A stretch of 37,053 bases of DNA from Acholeplasmatales bacterium. Lineage in GTDB: Bacteria > Bacillota_I > Bacilli_A > Acholeplasmatales > JAEDCM01. A model generated the notes under the pieces. The model was not told where the DNA came from and did no database searches. It saw only the letters and a list, made by a program, of their open reading frames with translations. Positions 6,899 through 16,235 of this stretch are shown here, piece by piece (position 1 is the stretch's first letter; every line of letters begins with the position of its first letter). Where the stretch lies: NCBI GenBank assembly GCA_017961685.1, contig JAGCWW010000080.1, positions 1-37,053 of the forward strand, in the 5' to 3' direction. Position numbers and translations under genes: made by a program.

Positions 6899-9686
6899 TT
6901 TCATCAATATGTCCCATCCATTCAGATAGGTGTTTAATACGGTCCTTAAACCAACGCTTAGTATCAGATAGAATAATCATTAATGGATATGAACCAATCA
7001 TGAATACTAATAGTAATAATGCAGCAACGATTCCTATTCTCCAGAATGGTAAGATACCGAAGAACCATGGAATTGTACATACTAATACAAATGCTACAGA
7101 GAATGCTAATGTCCATAAAATACCACGTAGGTAGTTGAATGGTTTACATACTCTAAATAATACTAAGAAGCATGTGAATGTTGTTGAAATTACAACGATT
7201 GTTGTACGTATAGCTTTAATAATCATTTCATCTTCAGATAATGTTGATGTTGATATATAACTGAAGAATGAACTATATTTCTTAATGTAATCAGCAATAC
7301 CATTATTTTCTCTTAAGATTTGTAGTATTTGCTTACCACAACCATACTCTAAATCACATAACCAGTATGCGAGTATCGCAAAGGCAACAATTACTAAAGC
7401 GCCTGGTAAAGCCGTTCTTAGGACATTCCTAATAAAGCTTCCTTGAATTCTATTTCTATTAATTTCAAGTGCTAAGAAGAACGATGGAATACCAACAACT
7501 AGGAAGTCAATCATATATAATTGACCTGGGTCAAGTGGATATGTTGACATGAATGGTAATATAACAACTAGGAATAATAATAGTGTAGAGAATATTGTCT
7601 TAGTTAAGAATAGAGTAGATACTCTTTGGATATTGTTAATAACTCTTCTACCTTCAGAAACTACTTTAGGTAGACTTGAGAAATTAGAATCCATTAGAAC
7701 TAAGTGACTTACATTTCTTGCGGCTTCACTACCACTAGCCATAGCGATAGAACAATCAGCTTCTTTTAACGCAAGAATATCATTTACACCGTCCCCTGTC
7801 ATCGCAACTGTATTACCTTCAGTTTTTAGTGTTTTAACTAATAATTTCTTTTGTGTAGGACTTACACGTCCAAATACATTATATTTTGTTGCGGCTTTGA
7901 TAACTTCTTTATCAGATAAGCCGTCTAGTGAAATATATTTATCAGCACCTTCAATACCAGCTCTTTCACTTACCTTAGAAACTGTTACTGGGTTATCACC
8001 TGATATAACTTTAACATTTACACCATTTTCTTTGAAATAATTAATTGTATCATATGCATCAGGTCTAATTGTATCTTCAATTAAAATTAAAGATATTGGT
8101 TCAATTTTACCAGCTATTTCATCACCATTTAACTTTTCACCTCTAGCGATTAATAATACACGGTAACCCATTTTAGCATTTCTATTTACATCAGCTTCTA
8201 TTTTATAGAAGTCTTTTTTTAATATGAATTCTGGTGCACCAAGTAGGATACATCCAACTTTCTCAAATTCTGTAATACTATACTTTCTAGCACTAGAAAA
8301 AGGAACAATGTTTGCTACAGGTAATTTCTTACCTAAGCCAAATTTTTGTGTTAAGGCTTGACTTGTTAGGTTATCGTCCTTTTGAGCATTTAATATTGCT
8401 GATATTAATTGTTTAGATGAATAACCAGTATCATTTTTATATTCAATTAAACCTTTAACTGTCATTGTACCATCAGTAATTGTACCTGTCTTATCTAGAC
8501 ATAATACATTAACTCTTGCTAGCATTTCAATACAATATAATTCTTGTACTAATGTTTTATTATGAGCAAGCTTAACAACAGATGTTGCTAGGGCAATACT
8601 TGTTAATAAGAATAATCCTGATGGAATCATACCTACAATTGCTCCTGCTGTAGTTGTTACAGCTTCTTTGTATTCGCTTGTACCAAACCAAGCACCGGTT
8701 AACCCCATGTTTCTACCATAACACTTTAAGAAGTATAGTGGACCTAATATAAAGATTAATATACCAACAATACGAATAATTATGTTAAGCGAACGCATGA
8801 TTTCAGATTTTGGTTTTTCATACTTTCTAGCTTGCTTAGTAAGCTTTTGAATGTAGTTTTCTTCTCCTACCTTTTCAACTCTTGCTTTACAAGCACCACT
8901 TACAACAAACGATCCAGAATATAATAAATCACCTGGTTTTTTAACTATCGCATCTGATTCACCGGTTAATAGTGATTCATTTACTTCAATAAATCCTTCT
9001 ATAACAACAGAGTCAGAACATATTTGCTTACCATTAGATAAAAGCATAATATCATCAACTACAATATCTTTAACTTCTATTTCCTGTTCCTCACCATCTC
9101 TTAAGACATGAGCTGTTGGGGCAGATAAAATAGATAGTTTATCAATCATAGCCTTTGCTCTTAAATCTTGAACAATACCAATAATGATATTTGCTGTAAC
9201 GATAATTACGAAGAAACATTTAGTAAAAGCCCCAACACTTATTAACCATGCTGCTATACCAAAGCATAGAAGGTTAAAAATAGTAAATATTTTAGATAAT
9301 ACAATACCACTAACTGTTCTTGTACCTTTTTTATCGTTAACATTATTCCAATGCGCAGCATTTCTAGCTAAAACATCTTGTGTATCAAGACCATAATTTA
9401 AATCAGCTTTCTTTCTCTTTAAGTCAACCTCATTAGTTTTATATGTACCATCTTCCACAATTTGTTTTACCTTTACTGTTATAGGCTTATAGAATGATTC
9501 ATCGATAGGAACATCTATAGGTTCTCCTTCATAGATATCTTCCTTCTTTTCTTCAACAACCTCTTCTACCTTAGCTTGGGCAACTTCTTCTTTAGATTCT
9601 TCTTCTTTTTCTTCTTCTAAAGTTTCAGTATCGTCATCTAATTTAATTTCGACTGCCTCTTTTAAGGCTTTCTTTCTTGGGGACAT
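6894..9686 (-). CDS. CtpE/Exp7-like P-type cation-transporting ATPase
   Basis: This 930-residue membrane ATPase has TGES (241-244, actuator), CLDKTGTITDG with phosphorylated Asp398, and TGDGVND (hinge). Paired transmembrane helices lie near 130-170, 300-320, 345-370 and in a six-helix C-terminal block. QELYCIEMLARVNVLCLDKT closely matches the family of mycobacterial CtpE (a calcium transporter) and pneumococcal Exp7. The M4 motif reads PSGL (355-358) rather than the PEGL of many P-type pumps, so ion choice is uncertain. The first 65 residues are an acidic/basic low-complexity tail. The gene is inserted between mrnC and rlmB, 12 bases after mrnC. Confidence 0.9.
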   Translation of the reverse strand: MSPRKKALKEAVEIKLDDDTETLEEEKEEESKEEVAQAKVEEVVEEKKEDIYEGEPIDVPIDESFYKPITVKVKQIVEDGTYKTNEVDLKRKKADLNYGLDTQDVLARNAAHWNNVNDKKGTRTVSGIVLSKIFTIFNLLCFGIAAWLISVGAFTKCFFVIIVTANIIIGIVQDLRAKAMIDKLSILSAPTAHVLRDGEEQEIEVKDIVVDDIMLLSNGKQICSDSVVIEGFIEVNESLLTGESDAIVKKPGDLLYSGSFVVSGACKARVEKVGEENYIQKLTKQARKYEKPKSEIMRSLNIIIRIVGILIFILGPLYFLKCYGRNMGLTGAWFGTSEYKEAVTTTAGAIVGMIPSGLFLLTSIALATSVVKLAHNKTLVQELYCIEMLARVNVLCLDKTGTITDGTMTVKGLIEYKNDTGYSSKQLISAILNAQKDDNLTSQALTQKFGLGKKLPVANIVPFSSARKYSITEFEKVGCILLGAPEFILKKDFYKIEADVNRNAKMGYRVLLIARGEKLNGDEIAGKIEPISLILIEDTIRPDAYDTINYFKENGVNVKVISGDNPVTVSKVSERAGIEGADKYISLDGLSDKEVIKAATKYNVFGRVSPTQKKLLVKTLKTEGNTVAMTGDGVNDILALKEADCSIAMASGSEAARNVSHLVLMDSNFSSLPKVVSEGRRVINNIQRVSTLFLTKTIFSTLLLFLVVILPFMSTYPLDPGQLYMIDFLVVGIPSFFLALEINRNRIQGSFIRNVLRTALPGALVIVAFAILAYWLCDLEYGCGKQILQILRENNGIADYIKKYSSFFSYISTSTLSEDEMIIKAIRTTIVVISTTFTCFLVLFRVCKPFNYLRGILWTLAFSVAFVLVCTIPWFFGILPFWRIGIVAALLLLVFMIGSYPLMIILSDTKRWFKDRIKHLSEWMGHIDEN

Positions 9687-9698
9687 AACATCACCTAC

Positions 9699-10076
9699 CT
9701 ACTTGTTATATTCTTTCATTAGCGTAAAAAGTTCGTTTATTCTTTCTATATTATTACTTTCATATAAATAACCTATAATTGCTTCAAAGCCAGTAGCCTT
9801 TTGATATTCGGCACTTGATAGGTTCTTTCTATGAGATGTAGCGCTATTGCGCCCTTTTTTATATATTTCTATCTCTAGTTCAGATAGAATATTATTTTGT
9901 AAAAATAAATCTATAAATTTAGCTTGTGCTTCACCAGAAGTAAACTTAATTGCTTCTTTATGTAATTCATTAACCTTAGTGATTCCTTTTTCAAGCAAGT
10001 ATTGTCTAACTATTATCTCAAAGTAGGCATCACCAATATAAGCTAATGATAATCCATTCATTAATGTAGCGTTCAT
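9699..10076 (-). CDS. mrnC: Mini-ribonuclease III
   Basis: The 125-residue protein is a stand-alone RNase III catalytic domain. LAYIGDAYFEIIVRQYL corresponds to the signature region with the active-site Asp. The C-terminal EAIIGYLYESNNIERINEL carries the second acidic cluster. MrnC lacks the double-stranded RNA-binding domain and matures 23S rRNA ends in Firmicutes. Its ATG overlaps the cysS stop by one base (TAATG), the classical cysS-mrnC coupling. Confidence 0.95.
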   Translation of the reverse strand: MNATLMNGLSLAYIGDAYFEIIVRQYLLEKGITKVNELHKEAIKFTSGEAQAKFIDLFLQNNILSELEIEIYKKGRNSATSHRKNLSSAEYQKATGFEAIIGYLYESNNIERINELFTLMKEYNK

Positions 10077-11389
10077 TAAATAATTCCTTTTTCAACTAAA
10101 ATATTTCTATATTTATCAGCTGCTTCAAAGTCTTTATTAACTCTTGCTTCATTCCACTTATTGTAAATATCTTTTGCTTCAGCATCTACAACAGGTTTAA
10201 CTGGAATAGTACCTAATGTATTTAAAATAACATCTAAAGTATTAAATTCAGCACTGAAATCTTCTTTACTTCTAATCTTAGTGTTAATCTTTTTGATGAT
10301 ATTACTAATTAACATTAAAACATTTGGTGTATTAAAATCATCATCCATATATGATTCAAATTCTTTGATTTCTTCTGATAGTTCTTTATTAGTATTACCA
10401 GCCATTGCTAGTGAAACATAAGCTTGCTTATATGCTTTAGAGATTTTATCCCATTCTTTGTTGTATTGATTCATTATTTCATCAGTATAGTTAATTGGTT
10501 GTCTATAATGACTTGATAAAATGAATAATCTAAATGCTTGATAAGGATAGTTTTCTAATAAATCCTTAACCCAAATAGTTCTACCTTCAGATTTAGACAT
10601 CTTTTGGTTATCTATTTGAAGTCTACCTACATGCATCCATTGTTTAGCTAAATGTGTTTTATCACTTGCATTAGCCTGAGCTATTTCATTTTCATGATGT
10701 GGGAACTTTAAATCAGTTCCTCCACCGTGAATATCGATTTCTTCTTTGAAGATATCGTTAATCATAACAACACATTCTGTATGCCATCCTGGTCTACCTT
10801 TACCCCATGGACTATCCCACTTAATACCTACATCAGTATTTTTCCAAAGTGTAAAGTCTAGTGGTGATTCCTTTTGATCAGCAACATCAATTCTAGCACC
10901 AGCAATTAAATCTTCTTTTCTTTGGTTAGATAAAATACCATAATCACCTATTTTAGAAATTCTAAAATAAACATTACCATCCTTAAAATAAGCATAGCCT
11001 GTATCTTCTAGATTCTTGATGTATTTTATCATTTGCTCAATATAATCAGTTGCGTAAGGTGTAATATCAGGTTTATTACTACCTAAATTAGCGCAGTCAT
11101 TAAAATATTGACTAGCAAATTTATCTACGATTTCTTTTTCAGTTTTGTTTTCTTCTATTGCTCTATTGATAATCTTATCATCAACATCTGTGATGTTTGA
11201 TGCATATGTTACTTCATAGCCTTTATAAGTTAAATATCTTTTTACAATATCAAAAAAGACAACAGGTCTAGCATTACCAATATGGATGTAGTTATATACT
11301 GTAGGACCACATACATACATGTTAACTTTCTTACCATTATTTGTCTTAAAATCTTCTTTTTTGTCTGTTAATGAATTATAAATTTTCAT
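10076..11389 (-). CDS. cysS: Cysteinyl-tRNA synthetase
   Basis: The 437-residue enzyme has the class I Rossmann start MYVCGPTVYNYIHIGNARP with a HIGN version of the HIGH motif, and KMSKSEG as the second signature. The zinc site includes the Cys of VCGPT, HTECVVM and the HHENE region. It is somewhat shorter than the usual 460-470 residues, mainly in the C-terminal tRNA-binding part. AAGGAG lies before the ATG. Upstream DNA up to the next terminator is only about 70 bases and shows no T-box, so cysteine-dependent antitermination is not indicated. Confidence 0.97.
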   Translation of the reverse strand: MKIYNSLTDKKEDFKTNNGKKVNMYVCGPTVYNYIHIGNARPVVFFDIVKRYLTYKGYEVTYASNITDVDDKIINRAIEENKTEKEIVDKFASQYFNDCANLGSNKPDITPYATDYIEQMIKYIKNLEDTGYAYFKDGNVYFRISKIGDYGILSNQRKEDLIAGARIDVADQKESPLDFTLWKNTDVGIKWDSPWGKGRPGWHTECVVMINDIFKEEIDIHGGGTDLKFPHHENEIAQANASDKTHLAKQWMHVGRLQIDNQKMSKSEGRTIWVKDLLENYPYQAFRLFILSSHYRQPINYTDEIMNQYNKEWDKISKAYKQAYVSLAMAGNTNKELSEEIKEFESYMDDDFNTPNVLMLISNIIKKINTKIRSKEDFSAEFNTLDVILNTLGTIPVKPVVDAEAKDIYNKWNEARVNKDFEAADKYRNILVEKGII

Positions 11390-11424
11390 TATTTTTCAAC
11401 TCCTTAAACTTCATGCACATTTTT

Positions 11425-11454
11425 ATTATAACATACTTATAATAAATATTTCAA
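11425..11454 (-). promoter_or_regulatory. Promoter for cysS-mrnC-ATPase
   Basis: Minus-strand TTGAAA (11449-11454) and TATAAT (11425-11430) are separated by 18 bases. It lies between the terminator of the lipoprotein gene and cysS, and gives a leader of about 30 bases. Confidence 0.7.
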
Positions 11455-11461
11455 AAAGAAA

Positions 11462-11490
11462 TAAAAAAAAATTGTGGGATAACCCACAAT
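11462..11490 (-). terminator. Terminator after the GLUG-like lipoprotein gene
   Basis: In minus-strand RNA, AUUGUGGG and CCCACAAU form a perfect eight-base-pair stem with a UUAU loop, followed by a long U run (11462-11470). Confidence 0.88.
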
Positions 11491-11496
11491 TAATTT

Positions 11497-13179
11497 CTAT
11501 TTGAATTCGATTACTAGCTTTCCATCAGCAACTGTTACATCAAAAATATTTAAATCCCAAGCTGCTTTTGTGCTTGCATTTGCAAGTTCGATTGGATTTG
11601 GATATGCAGATTCTGTACCATCAACTGTGATAACTAACTTAGCGTATCCTACAGTTTCGCTATCGATTGTTGAAGATGGTTTTTCATCTCCAGCTTCGAT
11701 GAATGATGATCCATCATAACCATGAATATTAATAACTGCATCAGTATGAGAGTCAGCTGTAATAGCAGTGATTGAACCATTGATAATACTGTTCTTTAAT
11801 TCTGTATGATATTCATGACCGTTACCAAATACTAAGCCAGTGTAAAGGTTTTTTTCTTCACCAATTTTTGCTTCAACATTTAAATCCATTTCAATATATG
11901 AACCTTCAACAATTACTGCTGTTGCAGATCCAACTAATCCACCAATAATAACATCATTATTGTCTTCAATAATTTCTTCGTTCTTACAAGTTGTAAAATT
12001 AATATTTCCTTTTGTTACGACATTTTTGATATATGCTTTAGCATCAACGCTGTTTAGGTTAGCTTGACCAACTAAACCAGCCGCTTTAACTGCACCATAA
12101 GCCTTGATGTTTGCGTTAATATTACTAATACCTTTGTTGATTTCAGCACCAGCTTTTAGTAACCCAACTAAGCCACCATAATATAATGTTTGAGCATCTA
12201 AAATATAGATTGTTCCATTAGCAACTACATCATTTAATTTACCATATTTGCTACTTGAGTTTTGACATAAATAAGAAGTGATTCCACCAACATAACCTGT
12301 TGATGCATTCTTAGAATTGATTTCTAGATTTTCTACATTTACTGAATTAAGGTTAGTTGCAAATGCATAACCAACTACACCACCAGTGTATTGAGTTTTT
12401 GTATCTGCTGTAACTTTAACATCTTTAATATTTACGTTATTGATTTGTGCTTGATAACCATAACCACAAACTGAACCAATGTAAGTTGTAGTTGATGATT
12501 CTCTTGTAACTGATACTTCAATATTTTCGAAGTTAACATTTTCAATTTTACCTTTTAAATATCCAAAGAAACCATTGTATGTTTGACTTGAAGTGATTGT
12601 AACATTTTTGATAGTATGTCCTGCACCATCTAAATGTCCTGCGAATGCAGATGATGATGTTGTAGATACACCACTAAAATCTTTCTTGTTTCCTTCTTCA
12701 TCAACATAAGTTGCAAAATCAATATCATTTTCTAAAACATAATACATATCAGATGAATAATCATTTTCTAAACATTCAACAAATTCATTAGCTGTTTTAA
12801 TTCCAACTGGATCAAACTCAGTACCAATTTCATTTGTCTTAATAAACCAAGTATAAATGATATGTGACTTTTTATTATAAGTACATAAAACATCACAACG
12901 ATAATCAGTATTACTTTCAAGACCATTTACAGATACTGTTTCACTAAAAGTTGTAAGAGTTTTTGTTGAGACTAAACTTTCGTTCTTATCAACAACCTTG
13001 TAGAAGTTTACTAATACACTTCCTTTAGTAACCATATCTTTATCGTCGACTGTTAAATCGAATTTATAAGATGATCTTCTAATATCTTCATTTTCAATTT
13101 TTGCTGTTGGTTTTTTACTACAACCTGTAACTATAAATACAAGCATGAGTGTCATAAAAAATACAATTATTTTTTTCAT
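11497..13179 (-). CDS. Surface lipoprotein with GLUG-like beta-solenoid repeats
   Basis: A signal peptide ends in the lipobox VTGC, with Cys20 counted from the ATG at 13177-13179. That ATG is chosen because AAGGAG lies eight bases upstream; the in-frame GTG further out overlaps the ribosome-binding site. Residues about 27-120 look like an immunoglobulin- or fibronectin-type fold. The rest is a series of units such as GGVVGYA, YVGGITSYL, YYGGLVGLL and IIGGLVGSA, each followed by Asn/Val strands, as in GLUG repeats that build beta-solenoids. It probably binds a surface or polymer. It has its own promoter and terminator. Confidence 0.8.
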   Translation of the reverse strand: MKKIIVFFMTLMLVFIVTGCSKKPTAKIENEDIRRSSYKFDLTVDDKDMVTKGSVLVNFYKVVDKNESLVSTKTLTTFSETVSVNGLESNTDYRCDVLCTYNKKSHIIYTWFIKTNEIGTEFDPVGIKTANEFVECLENDYSSDMYYVLENDIDFATYVDEEGNKKDFSGVSTTSSSAFAGHLDGAGHTIKNVTITSSQTYNGFFGYLKGKIENVNFENIEVSVTRESSTTTYIGSVCGYGYQAQINNVNIKDVKVTADTKTQYTGGVVGYAFATNLNSVNVENLEINSKNASTGYVGGITSYLCQNSSSKYGKLNDVVANGTIYILDAQTLYYGGLVGLLKAGAEINKGISNINANIKAYGAVKAAGLVGQANLNSVDAKAYIKNVVTKGNINFTTCKNEEIIEDNNDVIIGGLVGSATAVIVEGSYIEMDLNVEAKIGEEKNLYTGLVFGNGHEYHTELKNSIINGSITAITADSHTDAVINIHGYDGSSFIEAGDEKPSSTIDSETVGYAKLVITVDGTESAYPNPIELANASTKAAWDLNIFDVTVADGKLVIEFK

Positions 13180-13211
13180 TAAATTCACTCCTTAAAATAA
13201 TACACATATTA

Positions 13212-13240
13212 ATTATAAGTTATAATTAAACGAAATGCAA
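13212..13240 (-). promoter_or_regulatory. Promoter for the GLUG-like lipoprotein gene
   Basis: Minus-strand TTGCAT (13235-13240) and TATAAT (13212-13217) are 17 bases apart, upstream of an AAGGAG site. Confidence 0.78.
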
Positions 13241-13294
13241 CCAATTTTAATTTTTTGTTTGTTTTCACTTAATAATTTTCAATTTATAAAAAAG

Positions 13295-13321
13295 CAAAAA
13301 ATGGCTTTATTAACCATTTTT
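13295..13321 (-). terminator. Terminator overlapping stop of small membrane gene
   Basis: In minus-strand RNA, AAAAAUGG and CCAUUUUU flank a nine-base loop and run into U-rich sequence. The 5' arm includes two bases of the stop codon at 13320-13322. Confidence 0.68.
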
Positions 13322-13619
13322 ACAAAAGATATAAGATAAATGAACCAATTGTTAGTAGAATACCAAATATACCTAAAAATAGGAATCCTTTTGTTCTTTG
13401 ATACTTATATGAAAATAGTGATGCACCTGCTAAGTAAGCAAATGAAAATAGTAAAAATCCAAATGCTCTTTTACCATTATCATTGGCTAATTCTACTATT
13501 GCCATAAGCATTGATAAAGCAATAATAATTACACCAAGTGTTAGTATTGCTTCTCCTCTTGTTTGGACAATAACTTTTTCAGTTTGTGTCATTTTTCGTA
13601 ATTCTTTTTTACTTGCCAT
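13320..13619 (-). CDS. Small membrane protein, unknown
   Basis: The protein is 99 residues counted from the ATG at 13617-13619, which has AGGTGA eight bases upstream; an in-frame GTG four codons earlier abuts that site. A basic N terminus (ASKKELRKMTQTEK) precedes three hydrophobic segments at about residues 24-43, 51-67 and 76-97. I do not recognise a family. It is monocistronic, divergent from the GH94 gene, with separate promoters on the two strands in the 120-base gap. Confidence 0.72.
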   Translation of the reverse strand: MASKKELRKMTQTEKVIVQTRGEAILTLGVIIIALSMLMAIVELANDNGKRAFGFLLFSFAYLAGASLFSYKYQRTKGFLFLGIFGILLTIGSFILYLL

Positions 13620-13639
13620 ACAATAAATCACCTAAAAAT

Positions 13640-13668
13640 ATTATAAAACTTTCAATTATTATTGTAAA
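13640..13668 (-). promoter_or_regulatory. Promoter for the 99-residue membrane protein gene
   Basis: Minus-strand TTTACA (13663-13668) and TATAAT (13640-13645) are 17 bases apart. Confidence 0.7.
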
Positions 13669-13684
13669 TATAATATTTACACCT

Positions 13685-13713
13685 TTGTATTTTTAATACA
13701 TTAGTGTTATACT
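13685..13713 (+). promoter_or_regulatory. Promoter for the GH94 phosphorylase gene
   Basis: TTGTAT (13685-13690) and TATACT (13708-13713) are 17 bases apart. No operator palindrome is obvious between it and the TTGGAGG ribosome-binding site. Confidence 0.7.
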
Positions 13714-13738
13714 TTAAATGAATTGGAGGTTTTAATAA

Positions 13739-16120
13739 ATGAAATACGGATTTTTTGATGAATTAAACAAGGAATATGTTATAACTAATCCAGCTACACC
13801 TAGTCCTTGGGCAAACTATTTAGGTAGTCCTGCTTATGGTGCTATTATTTCTAATAATGCAACTGGATATAGTTTTGTTAAATCAGGAGCAAATGGTAGA
13901 TTAATTAGATACAGATTTAATAGCTACTCAAATGATCAACCTGGTAGATATATTTATATTAAGGATTTAGAGACTAAAGAATATTGGTCTAACTCTTGGG
14001 CACCAACAGTTAAACCACTAGATAAGTTTGACTCTCGTTGTATCCATGGTACAGCTTATACAATTATCTCATCTAAATATAATGATGTTTTAGGTGAAGC
14101 ATTATACTACGTACCGCTAAATGCTGAATATGAAGTTTGGAGATTTAAGGTTAAAAACAATAGTAATAAAACAAAAAAATTAGCAATCACTGGATATGTT
14201 GAATTTACTAATGAAGCTAACTATGAACAAGATCAAGTTAATCTTCAATATTCACTATTCATTACTTCTACTAAATTCTATGATAATATGATTGAAGAAA
14301 CTATTCGTACAGGTAAAGATAATCCCGAAAAGGCGAGATTTTTCGGACTTGCAGGGGCTAAGGTAGATAATTACTGTGGTAATAGAGAAACATTTATTGG
14401 TAATTATAGAAATTATTCAAATCCAGTAGGTGTTGAAGAAGGTTTAAAGAATGATTTAAACTATAACTTAAACTCTTGTGGTGCACTTGAATCAATCATT
14501 GAACTAAAAGCTGGAGAAGAAAAAGTATTAACTTATCTTCTTGGTCAAAATAAAACAAGCGTTGCTAAAGAAATCATTAAAAAATATGAAGATACATCAT
14601 ATGCTGATAAAGAATTAAATGAACTTAAGAAATATTGGCATTCTAAATTAAATAACCTACAAGTTTATACACCAGATGAAAGATTTAACAATATGGTTAA
14701 CGTATGGAACTCATACAACTGTTTCATTACTTTCACTTGGTCAAGAGCTGCTTCTTTCCAATACTGTGGTTTAAGAAATGGTTATGGTTATAGAGATACA
14801 GTTCAAGACATTCAAGGTATAATTCATTTAGCTCCTGAAATGGCTTATGAGCAAATCAAGTTTATGTTAAGTGCTCAAGTAACTAATGGTGCTGGTCTAC
14901 CTCTAGTTAAATACACTCATAAACCAGGATTAGAAAATACTCCAGATGATCCTGAATATGTAAAGGAAACTGGACATCCATCATATAGAGCTGATGATGC
15001 ATTATGGTTATTCCCAACAATTTATAAATATATTTCTGAAAGTGGAAACTTAAAGTTCCTAGATGAAGAAATCTTATATGCTAATAATAATGAAAAAGGA
15101 ACAGTTTATGATCACTTAAAGCGTGCTATTGATTTTTCTATGAATAACTTAGGAAATCATGGAATGCCTGCAGGCTTACATGCAGACTGGAATGACTGCT
15201 TACGTTTAGGTAAGAAGGGTGAATCAACATTCGTTGCTTTCCAATTATATTATGCATTTAACATTATTAGAGAATATGCTGAATTAAAGAATGATAAAGA
15301 ATACTTAAAATATTTAGATGTTGAGCAAGATAAATTATCTAAGATTCTAGATAAGTGCTATGATGAAGATAGATTCATCCGTGGATATCTAGAAAATGGT
15401 ACTGTAATTGGTGCTAAGAAAGATCCTGAAGCTAATATGTGGTTAAACCCTCAATCTTGGAGTGTAATCTCTGGATATGCTAAGGGTGATAAAGCAATTA
15501 AAGCAATGGATTCAGTTGATAGAGAATTAAATACACCTTATGGAGCTATGTTAATGTATAAGCCATACAATAAACATTATTTCGATGGTGCATTAATGAT
15601 TACTTATAATAACTGTGTTAAAGAAAATGCAGGTATCTTCTCTCAACCTCAAGGTTGGTTAATCTTAGCTGAAGCTAAGCTAGGTAGAGGAAATCAAGCA
15701 TTCAAATATTGGTCAGAAGCTTGTCCAGCAACTTATAATGATAGTGCTGAAAAGCGTATGATGGAGCCATATGTTTATGGTCAATTCGTCGAAGGTAAGG
15801 ATTCACCATTTGCTGGTAGATGCCATGTTCACTGGTTAACAGGTACAGCATCAACAGTTATGGTTGGTACTGTTGAAGGTATCTTAGGTATCATGCCTAC
15901 AACTAAGGGATTAATTATTAATCCATCAATTCCATCAAACTGGGATAAATACTCATTTAAGAAAAATTATAGGGGTAAAGTATTAGATGTAACTGTTCTA
16001 AATCCTAATAAGAAGGAACACGGAATTACATCAATTACCGTTAATGGAAAAGAAATTAGTGGTAACCTAATCACTGATGAAATGTTAAAAGAAAACAATA
16101 ACATAACTATCACCATGTAA
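13739..16120 (+). CDS. GH94 beta-glycoside phosphorylase (cellobiose/chitobiose phosphorylase type)
   Basis: The 793-residue protein starts MKYGFFDELNKEYVITNP and WANYLGSPAYGAIISNNATG, the N-terminal beta-sandwich of GH94. An (alpha/alpha)6 barrel follows. ADWNDC (Asp483 to Asp486) is the catalytic-acid motif, and the phosphate-binding HWLTGTAST segment lies near residue 700. GH94 enzymes cleave beta-linked disaccharides or oligosaccharides with phosphate, giving sugar-1-phosphate in the cytoplasm. There is no signal peptide. LRLGKKGESTFVAFQL after the DWND motif differs from strict cellobiose phosphorylases, so the donor sugar (glucose or N-acetylglucosamine) is open. No sugar transporter is adjacent. 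Confidence 0.93.
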   Translation: MKYGFFDELNKEYVITNPATPSPWANYLGSPAYGAIISNNATGYSFVKSGANGRLIRYRFNSYSNDQPGRYIYIKDLETKEYWSNSWAPTVKPLDKFDSRCIHGTAYTIISSKYNDVLGEALYYVPLNAEYEVWRFKVKNNSNKTKKLAITGYVEFTNEANYEQDQVNLQYSLFITSTKFYDNMIEETIRTGKDNPEKARFFGLAGAKVDNYCGNRETFIGNYRNYSNPVGVEEGLKNDLNYNLNSCGALESIIELKAGEEKVLTYLLGQNKTSVAKEIIKKYEDTSYADKELNELKKYWHSKLNNLQVYTPDERFNNMVNVWNSYNCFITFTWSRAASFQYCGLRNGYGYRDTVQDIQGIIHLAPEMAYEQIKFMLSAQVTNGAGLPLVKYTHKPGLENTPDDPEYVKETGHPSYRADDALWLFPTIYKYISESGNLKFLDEEILYANNNEKGTVYDHLKRAIDFSMNNLGNHGMPAGLHADWNDCLRLGKKGESTFVAFQLYYAFNIIREYAELKNDKEYLKYLDVEQDKLSKILDKCYDEDRFIRGYLENGTVIGAKKDPEANMWLNPQSWSVISGYAKGDKAIKAMDSVDRELNTPYGAMLMYKPYNKHYFDGALMITYNNCVKENAGIFSQPQGWLILAEAKLGRGNQAFKYWSEACPATYNDSAEKRMMEPYVYGQFVEGKDSPFAGRCHVHWLTGTASTVMVGTVEGILGIMPTTKGLIINPSIPSNWDKYSFKKNYRGKVLDVTVLNPNKKEHGITSITVNGKEISGNLITDEMLKENNNITITM

Positions 16121-16130
16121 TAGTTAAGAC

Positions 16131-16156
16131 AAACCGGGACTAATCTCCCGGTTTTT
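16131..16156 (+). terminator. Terminator after the GH94 gene
   Basis: AACCGGGA and TCCCGGTT flank a CTAATC loop and are followed by T residues. It is one of the most GC-rich stems in the window. Confidence 0.88.
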
Positions 16157-16178
16157 GTATCATATTCTTATATTAAAC

Positions 16179-16207
16179 TTGAATTAAGTTTAATTGTATG
16201 CTAAAAT
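16179..16207 (+). promoter_or_regulatory. Promoter for the zinc-ribbon/LRR protein gene
   Basis: TTGAAT (16179-16184) and TAAAAT (16202-16207) are 17 bases apart, just upstream of AAGGGG and ATG 16236. Confidence 0.68.
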
Positions 16208-16235
16208 TATCATTAGTGAAAAGGGGTTATGTATT

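Noticed and set aside
9184..9396. Plus-strand reading frame of 70 codons inside the P-type ATPase gene
   Set aside because: It is antisense to conserved helices of the ATPase and shows no independent coding signal.
11390..11460. Possible T-box upstream of cysS
   Set aside because: The interval is too short and lacks the T-box sequence and a terminator/antiterminator pair.
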